DNA of 64,000 nucleotides from Desulfocapsa sp. (GTDB lineage: Bacteria; Desulfobacterota; Desulfobulbia; Desulfobulbales; Desulfocapsaceae), in NCBI GenBank assembly GCA_013792135.1, contig VMSP01000121.1, positions 1-64,000 on the forward strand, given 5' to 3'. The notes beneath the pieces are model-generated. The model was not told the origin of the DNA and did no database searches. It worked only from the letters and a program-made list of their open reading frames with translations. A program made the position numbers and the translations under genes. Of the stretch, positions 57,940-64,000 are shown one piece after another; the stretch's first letter is position 1, and each line of letters opens with the position of its first letter.

Positions 57940-59469
57940 TTACCCCCTTATTTCAATGTTAGTAAATGACTCTTCTATGAATTCAATCTCTTCGTCTTTC
58001 AAGGTCTGATTTGGAGATGATATATCCGATCGCAAGTGATTGTTGATCAGGTTGTGGGTATTGACAACCAGAACGTGTTCCGTGATTTGTTTTTCACCAA
58101 TAAATTCAATGAGACGGTCCAGAGTATCTCTCTTTGGTTGCAACTGAGCGTTTAATGATGGTGTTGGGTAATACTGCTCCTGCTTGTAAATAGTAGTGAT
58201 ACTATCCACCTGCAGTCCAATAACCTGCTTACCGTCACGGCAGATGATGAGTTTGAAGTTATTCCCCACATTTTTCTGTTGAGGGTAACCGTAAAACTGA
58301 CGAAGGTCGATCACCGGAATAATCTGTCCTCGCAAATTAAAAACTGCTGAGTCAAAACCCCTTACCGCAGGAATAGACATAAGCAGTTCGCGCTCTATAA
58401 TTTCCTGTATATCCCTGAGTTCTAGGGCAAAATTTTTACCAATGGAAAATATAAGGTAACAGTTCTCAGTGATCAGGTGCCTGGCCTTGGCCACAGCAGC
58501 TTTTTCATCCTCATCGACATCGGTATTGATTCGAGCCATGGATTTAAGGTGCTCGACTTGAGTGGCTATCAGGTTTTCAACGTCAAGGAGCATAATATTC
58601 CGATCAGGTTCAGGCTCATAAATACCGACTACGGACTGCTCACTTCTTGCAGGCATCAGGAGGATATCTTCATTGACCACTGTGAGAATCTCCAGAATTT
58701 CATCAATGACCATCCCAAAAATAAGAGAACCAGCAGACATGACCAGAATGCGGCTTAATTCACTCTCGCTTTCGCCAACCTTACCGCCATTAAGAAGAGC
58801 CCCGGCACTCATGATGGGAATGGTATGACCTCGCAATTGCAAGGCACCTTCCAGAGAGTCAGTCTTGAACGTGGGATCGATGTCAGTGAGAAAAGTTATT
58901 TCCCGAGAATTCTCCACCGGAATCCCATATTCATGACCATCTGCAGAAAAGATCACATACCTGGAATAGGTTCGAATCCGGGAGGCCTCGGTCTGGACCT
59001 TGGAATTTGCAGACTGAGAGACAAGCAGACTGCTATCACCAAAGATCCTGTTCAGATCAAGAACTTCAAGTGTACGTTGCTGATCTTTAAGAGTAATAAG
59101 GTCGGAGATAATATAATCGGTGGATTGCAGGGCTGGCTGAACAGGAATGATCAGCGATTCTTCTACACGTAGAACTTCTCTGATATCATCAACAAGGAGT
59201 CCGAATCGCTGACTGGCAAGCATGACTACCGCAATTTTGGCATCTTGGTCGTACGTGGTTGCGCCCAGTCCCAGCCGTTTTTTCAAGTTAATTATAGGAA
59301 TAACTGCATCACGGAGATGCATGATTCCCTCCAGAAAAGGGACACTGGCAGGTAAGGGTTGAATATTGCCGGTGATGGGCGTCGCCTCGGTGACACTTTC
59401 GGCGCCAATTGCTATTTCCAGCCCCTGTTCTCGATCGAGAATAAATGATGCAAAAAGTTGTTCCGCCAT
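57940..59469 (-). CDS. Triple CheW-domain chemotaxis adaptor
   Basis: 509 residues consisting of three CheW-like domains in a row (about 1-150, 165-315, 335-490). Typical strands recur: VPFLEGIMHLRDAVIPIINLKK; FKTDSLEGALQLRGHTIPI; VRGFDSAVFNLRGQIIPVIDLRQFYG. CheW couples receptors to the CheA kinase; fused multi-CheW proteins may change array geometry. The gene ends 3 bases before the chemoreceptor start, so they form a receptor-adaptor pair whose kinase lies elsewhere. Confidence 0.9.
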   Translation of the reverse strand: MAEQLFASFILDREQGLEIAIGAESVTEATPITGNIQPLPASVPFLEGIMHLRDAVIPIINLKKRLGLGATTYDQDAKIAVVMLASQRFGLLVDDIREVLRVEESLIIPVQPALQSTDYIISDLITLKDQQRTLEVLDLNRIFGDSSLLVSQSANSKVQTEASRIRTYSRYVIFSADGHEYGIPVENSREITFLTDIDPTFKTDSLEGALQLRGHTIPIMSAGALLNGGKVGESESELSRILVMSAGSLIFGMVIDEILEILTVVNEDILLMPARSEQSVVGIYEPEPDRNIMLLDVENLIATQVEHLKSMARINTDVDEDEKAAVAKARHLITENCYLIFSIGKNFALELRDIQEIIERELLMSIPAVRGFDSAVFNLRGQIIPVIDLRQFYGYPQQKNVGNNFKLIICRDGKQVIGLQVDSITTIYKQEQYYPTPSLNAQLQPKRDTLDRLIEFIGEKQITEHVLVVNTHNLINNHLRSDISSPNQTLKDEEIEFIEESFTNIEIRG

Positions 59470-59622
59470 AATCGCCTTAAACTCCAGAGCTTAATTGAGA
59501 AATGGAATAACATATTTTTTTATCAATATGGCATAAAGCCCTGAACGAGTCTGTAGGGAAACTATGACATGTTGCCATAATTATTGAAGAGACGACTCTT
59601 TCAACAATCAGGGATAACTTTA

Positions 59623-60270
59623 TTAATCAAGGGAGGTCAGGCCGTGCAGAATGGCAAATTTCACCAGGGAAGGAGTGTCGTGCAAATCAAGTTTCTGCAT
59701 GATCCGGCTTCTATAGGTCTCCACAGTCTTGGGGGAGAGGGTAAGTCGTTGGGCGATATAGGCGCTGGTATTGCCCTCGACCACAAGCTGCAGCACCTGC
59801 CGTTCACGGTTACTTAAACTGGCAAGAGGTGAACTGCAAGAGGATAAATATTTCATTGCAATATCGGCATCTTGCAGGATTGCGCTCAGATAGCGTTTAT
59901 TGGAAAGGGCAGCTTTAATGGCACTGAGAAGCTCCTCGCCTATGGAATCCTTCAGCACATAGCCACAAGCGCCTGCTGCAAAGGCCCGATAGATATATTC
60001 TGCGGTGGAATGCATTGAAAGAATAACAACTTTGATCCGTGGCCACTGCTCTTTTATAAGCCGTGTGGCCTCAATACCATTGATATCGGGCATAGAGATA
60101 TCCATAATCACCACATCCGGCCGCCAGTTTTCAATCATGGACAGACATTCACGACCTGTTGCCGCCTCACCAACGACCTGAATAAAAGAACTCTGCTCAA
60201 GCAGAGCTCTAAGTCCTTCCCGGACAATAGCATGGTCATCCACCAGAGCCAGTCGCATAGGCATATTCAT
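59623..60270 (-). CDS. NarL/FixJ-type response regulator (LuxR HTH)
   Basis: 215 residues. The receiver domain has the phospho-accepting aspartate in DVVIMDISMPDINGIEA and switch lysine in GYVLKDS. The C-terminal LuxR helix-turn-helix is LSNRERQVLQLVVEGNTSAYIAQRLTLSPKTVETYRSR (seen as NRERQVLQLVVEGNTS). Its start overlaps the stop of the upstream kinase by four bases, so the two are partners. Targets are unknown. Confidence 0.93.
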   Translation of the reverse strand: MNMPMRLALVDDHAIVREGLRALLEQSSFIQVVGEAATGRECLSMIENWRPDVVIMDISMPDINGIEATRLIKEQWPRIKVVILSMHSTAEYIYRAFAAGACGYVLKDSIGEELLSAIKAALSNKRYLSAILQDADIAMKYLSSCSSPLASLSNRERQVLQLVVEGNTSAYIAQRLTLSPKTVETYRSRIMQKLDLHDTPSLVKFAILHGLTSLD

Positions 60271-61760
60271 ATCTGCACCTCAGCAGTAATGACTGTCCCG
60301 ACCCCAGGTCGTGAGGCAACGATCAGTTTGCCGCCAAACGATTCAATCCTCTCCCGCATGGAAAGCAGGCCCCATGTTGGTGATTCAGGTAATACATTCT
60401 CGCCCATGTTCTGAAAACCGCAGCCATTATCCTCTATTGCCAGAGATAACTGATTGTCATTCATGGAACAACAAATCTCCACTTTGCTTGCATGGCCATG
60501 TTTGATTACATTGTTCAATGCCTCCTGAGTGATGCGAAAAAGTGCTATTTCAAGGTTTACCTGCAGGCGCGGAATCCTGGCATGAACAATGACCGCTACC
60601 CCTGTTCGTTTGCTAAAAACAGAACCGTACCAGCGCAAGGCTGCACGCAGGCCATAGTCGTCAAGTACCGGCGGCCTGAGATCCGTCATAATGTCCCGTA
60701 CCTGTTCGGTCATTGCTGCAATCAACTCAAGGGAGTCATCGATGCGCTTGCGTTGCTCCGGCAGGACACTCTGCTCTATGATATGAAGATTAATTCCTAA
60801 AGCGGTTAGCTGCTGACCGATTTGATCATGCAGTTCCCTGGCAATACGGCGGCGCTCATTTTCTTCCGTCTCGATCAAACGTGAAGCCAGTTGCTGCAAC
60901 TGTTGATGGTGCTGTGCTAATTTTTCCGCATTTTTTTTCCTCTCGGTAATATCAGTGATTACCTCAACTGCCCCTATTATATTACCATTCATATTTCGAA
61001 CAGGAGTGCTTACAATCTCAATAATTTTATCATCCATCCTTCTTTCGTAGGAATGCTTGCTACCATCTCGCAATGTTAATACAACCTGACAGTCATCACA
61101 TATCCTTTCTTTCCCGTGTCGAGTCTCATCCCTAGAATATTGGCCCCAACAATCGTAGCAATAATTTCCACGGGCCTTCTTTAATTCGAATCCAAACAGA
61201 AACTCCATGGCTGCATTCGCCCGTATCACTCGCAGTTCCTTGTCAACAAAACAGATGGCGAAGGGAGCGCTGGAAAATATCTGGTAAAGTTCCTGCTCTC
61301 GTAGCTGAAGTTCTGCTGTCCTCTGGATGACCTCTTCTTCCAAATAGAGCTGGTAACGTCTGTTTTCCTTGATCAGACGGGCCTTTTCCAGGGCCTGTTT
61401 CACAGCAAATTCAAGAACAACCAGATCTTCAAAGGGCTTAATCAGGTAATCCCAAGCCCCAAGTTTCAGGGTTTCTATGACAACATCCATGGTTCCTGTG
61501 CCTGAAACCACAATGGCTGGGATGATGGAGATGTCGTTTTTGATGGCCGCCAAGAGCTCAAGACCACTCATCTCGGGCATCTGCAGGTCAATGATCAAGA
61601 GATCAGGAGTCTTTTGGTTAAAGAGTTCAAGCCCTTCTTTACCATTTGCGGCCTGCAATACATGGAAACCACTATTCGTCAGAAAAACGGCCATAATCAT
61701 CCGTGAAATTTGATCATCTTCAACGATTAGAATGGTTGTTTCAGGGATAGATATTGTCAT
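60267..61760 (-). CDS. NarX-type histidine kinase with N-terminal receiver and cysteine-containing PAS
   Basis: 497 residues, no membrane segment. Receiver domain at about 8-125 (LLIIDLQMPEMSG), short coiled coil, PAS at about 155-275, HisKA_3 with the histidine in RRIARELHDQIGQQLTALG, and HATPase with ALNNVIKHGHASK and IEDNGCGF. The PAS holds two cysteine pairs, NYCYDCWGQYSRDE and ICDDCQVVL, spaced for metal or cluster binding. The N-terminal receiver suggests that it also takes phosphoryl from another kinase. It is the partner of the NarL-type regulator downstream. Confidence 0.9.
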   Translation of the reverse strand: MTISIPETTILIVEDDQISRMIMAVFLTNSGFHVLQAANGKEGLELFNQKTPDLLIIDLQMPEMSGLELLAAIKNDISIIPAIVVSGTGTMDVVIETLKLGAWDYLIKPFEDLVVLEFAVKQALEKARLIKENRRYQLYLEEEVIQRTAELQLREQELYQIFSSAPFAICFVDKELRVIRANAAMEFLFGFELKKARGNYCYDCWGQYSRDETRHGKERICDDCQVVLTLRDGSKHSYERRMDDKIIEIVSTPVRNMNGNIIGAVEVITDITERKKNAEKLAQHHQQLQQLASRLIETEENERRRIARELHDQIGQQLTALGINLHIIEQSVLPEQRKRIDDSLELIAAMTEQVRDIMTDLRPPVLDDYGLRAALRWYGSVFSKRTGVAVIVHARIPRLQVNLEIALFRITQEALNNVIKHGHASKVEICCSMNDNQLSLAIEDNGCGFQNMGENVLPESPTWGLLSMRERIESFGGKLIVASRPGVGTVITAEVQI

Positions 61761-61995
61761 GAGATTTTGTCTTATTGTTTCATTTTTTTATCGGCAATGT
61801 CTGGTTAAATAATTGCCTCCGAGTCAGATATTGTGTCATCGCCTGGTAAATCCTCACAGGCGCTTTTATAAAAAAAGGAATGTATACTTCTCCCTTTGAC
61901 AAAAGGAAATTGAAACATTGTTAGTGCCGATGGTATAAAAAGAAAGGAGAAAGGAGCCACATACAAGAGGAGAAAAAGGCGGGAAAAGAACAGCA

Positions 61996-62046
61996 AAAAA
62001 AAAAATCGTTAAATTTACCTGAAAACATTCAGGTAAATTTAACGAT
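61996..62046 (-). terminator. Rho-independent terminator of cspA
   Basis: Reading the minus strand, a perfect stem of about 19 bases (ATCGTTAAATTTACCTGAA and its complement) with a 4-base loop is followed by a run of about eleven T. It begins 16 bases after the cspA stop. The region from here to the NarX-type kinase (61761-61995) holds no supported gene. Confidence 0.9.
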
Positions 62047-62061
62047 CAAAGTTGAGCATAA

Positions 62062-62262
62062 TCAAATTTTACGGACGTTGGCAGCAGCAGGTCCTTTAGG
62101 GCCTTCTGTAATTTCAAACTGAACCCTGTCGCCTTCGTTCAAGGTCTTGAAGCCTTCAGAGGCAATTGCAGAGTAGTGTACGAAAACATCCTTGCCACCA
62201 TCTTGCTCGATAAAACCAAAACCCTTGGACTCATTAAACCACTTTACTGTGCCTTCTAACAT
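62062..62262 (-). CDS. cspA: Cold shock protein CspA family
   Basis: 66-residue OB-fold nucleic-acid chaperone. Start [20 protein letters not shown] contains RNP1 (KGFGFI), and DVFVHYSAI is RNP2; length and the end [10 protein letters not shown] are typical. It has its own promoter about 100 bases upstream, a leader of roughly 90 bases and a strong terminator, so it is a single-gene unit. AGGAG and AAGGG precede the ATG. Confidence 0.96.
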   Translation of the reverse strand: MLEGTVKWFNESKGFGFIEQDGGKDVFVHYSAIASEGFKTLNEGDRVQFEITEGPKGPAAANVRKI

Positions 62263-62357
62263 GATACCCTTTCACTCCTAATAGTGTAATCAAACTACTT
62301 TTGTGCTGTGCAGCAATTAAAACCCACAAAAAGCAAGATCCATATAATACAATAACT

Positions 62358-62386
62358 TTTATATGGTCACACCTGTGCTAAGTAAA
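62358..62386 (-). promoter_or_regulatory. Candidate cspA promoter
   Basis: On the minus strand TTTACT (62381-62386) and TATAAA (62358-62363) are separated by 17 bases, a good sigma-70 layout. Transcription would start near 62350, leaving an untranslated leader of roughly 90 bases before the cspA ATG. The remainder of the 286-base gap up to gpmI shows nothing else. Confidence 0.5.
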
Positions 62387-62548
62387 AATACCACACAATT
62401 AATACGTCTATTTTTCTTATAGCAAATTGCATTATGAAAAACCAGAAAAAAAATAAAAATATTTCATTTATCACAACATGTTAATAATATAGTCTTTTTA
62501 TGAAAAAAATCCTTCATATTCAGTCTAATAAATAAAATAAATCCCAGA

Positions 62549-64000
62549 CTATGACAATTCCAGCAATGATGGGTCATAGTCTGGTGGAGCCTCAAATCCC
62601 AACAAGTTGCAGATTGTCGCGGCGACATGAGACAATCCCGGTTGTTCAAGAGGACTGAGATGAAAATGGTTTCGTTGATTATAATCCTTGATGATCAACG
62701 GCACCGGATTTCTGGTATGGGCCACCATGGCTGTACGCTTGCCATTTTTTTCCGTCCACATGCAATCCGCATTTCCATGGTCAGCAGTGATCAGGGCAAT
62801 GCCGCCAACCTTCTCGAGGGCGACAAGGACCCTTGACAGACACAGATCCACGGTTTCTACAGCGATCCGCACCGAAATCTCCACCCCGGTATGGCCGACC
62901 ATATCACCATTGGCCAGGTTGAGACGGATAAATTTATAGCTGTTGCTGGCAATGGCTGCAACCACCCAGTCGGTGATTTCCGCCGCCTTCATCCAGGGCC
63001 GCAGATCAAAGGTCACCCTGTCGGATGGCACCTCCACATAGGTTTCCAGGGTTTTATCAATGTATCCTGATTTATTGCCATTCCAGAAATAGGTCACATG
63101 GCCGAACTTCTGGGTCTCGGAGATGGCATAGGACCTGATCCCTGCCGCACAGAGATATTCCCCAAGCGGCCGGTCAAAGGTCGGCGGTTCCACCAGATAG
63201 TGGGCGGGTATGTGGGCGTCGCCATCATACTGCATGATCCCGGCGTAAAAAAGATCAGGAACCCGCTTACGGTCAAACTCAGTCAGATAGAGTTCATCAA
63301 AGGCACGCGAGATCTCGATGGCCCGGTCTCCCCTGAAATTAAAAAGTATAACCGCGTCCCCGTCTTCCATGATTCCCACCGGCCTTGCATCCTCATCAAC
63401 CACGACAAAGCTCTCCATGTACTGATCGGTCATGGCGGGATCTTCGTCATAATAGCACTGAATGGCAACACAGGCAGAAGGAAAAGGCCTGCCCTCCCCC
63501 AGCACATGGGCCTTCCAGCCCCGCTCAACCACCGACCAGTCGGCGTTATAGCGATCCATGGTCGTAACCATCCTGCCGCCACCGGAGGCAACCTGAAAGT
63601 CCCGGCCATCCACCGACAGACCCCGCAGTCTCTGCTCCAGGGGCGCAAAGTAATCCAGCGCACTTCTGGGCCCCACATCACGGCCATCAATGAGACCATG
63701 GACTCTGACCCGCTGGACACCATCCCGGACACATTGATCCAGCAGGGCATAGAGATGGTTCACATGACTGTGCACATTGCCGTCCGAGATCAGGCCAATC
63801 AGATGCAGGGTGCCTCCTGTTACCATCCGTCCGAGAATTTCCTGCCAGGCCTTGCTGGCAAAAGCCGCGCCGCTCGTCAAAGCCGCACTCACCAACTTTG
63901 CCCCTTGGGCAAAGACCCGCCCCGCCCCCAGGGCATTATGTCCTACCTCGGAGTTGCCCATATCTCCATCGGATGGCAAGCCCACCGCGGCACCATGTGC
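62549..64000 (-). CDS. gpmI: 2,3-bisphosphoglycerate-independent phosphoglycerate mutase (N-terminus outside window)
   Basis: The reading frame runs off the right end of the window; the track start at 63985 is internal, since AHGAAVGLPSDGDMGNSEVGHNA is continuous to the edge. The catalytic serine lies in GDMGNSEVGHNALGAG. Further marks are GLIDGRDVGPRSALDYF, FNFRGDRAIEISRAF, HTGVEISVRIAVETVD (with GHTG) and the metal site ITADHGNADCMW. It interconverts 3- and 2-phosphoglycerate and needs manganese. About 60 residues should be missing from the N-terminus. Confidence 0.95.
   Translation of the reverse strand, partial: AHGAAVGLPSDGDMGNSEVGHNALGAGRVFAQGAKLVSAALTSGAAFASKAWQEILGRMVTGGTLHLIGLISDGNVHSHVNHLYALLDQCVRDGVQRVRVHGLIDGRDVGPRSALDYFAPLEQRLRGLSVDGRDFQVASGGGRMVTTMDRYNADWSVVERGWKAHVLGEGRPFPSACVAIQCYYDEDPAMTDQYMESFVVVDEDARPVGIMEDGDAVILFNFRGDRAIEISRAFDELYLTEFDRKRVPDLFYAGIMQYDGDAHIPAHYLVEPPTFDRPLGEYLCAAGIRSYAISETQKFGHVTYFWNGNKSGYIDKTLETYVEVPSDRVTFDLRPWMKAAEITDWVVAAIASNSYKFIRLNLANGDMVGHTGVEISVRIAVETVDLCLSRVLVALEKVGGIALITADHGNADCMWTEKNGKRTAMVAHTRNPVPLIIKDYNQRNHFHLSPLEQPGLSHVAATICNLLGFEAPPDYDPSLLELS

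Noticed and set aside
61805-61996. 63-codon hydrophobic minus-strand ORF after cspA
   Set aside because: It would start right in the T-run of the cspA terminator, leaving no ribosome-binding site and no promoter.

Overview
The window reads as chromosomal DNA of a Gram-negative bacterium, most probably a deltaproteobacterium of the Desulfobulbales type (Desulfobacterota). This rests on overall gene content and protein style: kdsB, a long YvcK/CofD-like protein, a KamA-family radical SAM enzyme, YkgJ-type cysteine clusters, SBBP/YVTN surface propellers, many PAS and two-component proteins, and a chromate operon. The assignment is inference; no rRNA or tRNA gene is visible. No CRISPR array, intact insertion sequence or prophage was seen.

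Layout. 0.3-9.3 kb: UDP-glucuronate epimerase and class II aldolase, a tatC broken by one base in a T9 run, an L,D-transpeptidase, a phasin-like protein, a dihydrouridine synthase and a large HEAT/cNMP/PilZ protein. 9.5-19.7 kb: KamA-type enzyme, HDOD-GGDEF protein, priA-galU and hrpA. 19.9-26.3 kb is an accessory-looking block: three direct copies of a 54-bp intergenic repeat bracket a lytic transglycosylase gene and then a four-gene chromate-resistance operon (chrB, MFS, chrA, rhodanese) with a candidate operator over its promoter. 26.7-29.8 kb: a hybrid histidine kinase whose overlapping response regulator gene is destroyed, followed by an IS200/IS605 remnant. 29.8-42.6 kb is housekeeping: YvcK-like, mdh, DedA-PAP2 fusion, kdsB, rsmJ, rlmH, YkgJ, YqgE, glgB and DUF4126.

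42.7-48.8 kb holds two large secreted beta-propeller proteins that share a nearly identical C-terminal tail (FPWPMFLPAI) and duplicated flanking DNA. 48.9-54.8 kb: a sensor kinase with a Met/His-rich periplasmic segment, coupled to a 568-aa protein of unknown function, then a probable GNAT / histone-deacetylase-like / cysteine-cluster operon. 54.9-61.8 kb is a sensory block: a soluble chemoreceptor with cysteine-containing tandem PAS domains in an exact 366-bp DNA repeat, a triple-CheW protein, and a NarL/NarX-like pair. cspA with a clear promoter and terminator, and a gpmI gene cut by the window end, close the window.

The functional themes are envelope and polysaccharide synthesis (epimerase, galU, kdsB, glgB, Ldt, SLT), central carbon metabolism (fba, gpmI, mdh, YvcK) and redox or metal sensing. 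The most novel-looking items are the shared C-terminal tail of the two surface proteins, the repeat-bracketed chromate segment, the GNAT-HDAC-cysteine cluster operon, the cysteine-PAS receptor and the possible slippage site in tatC.
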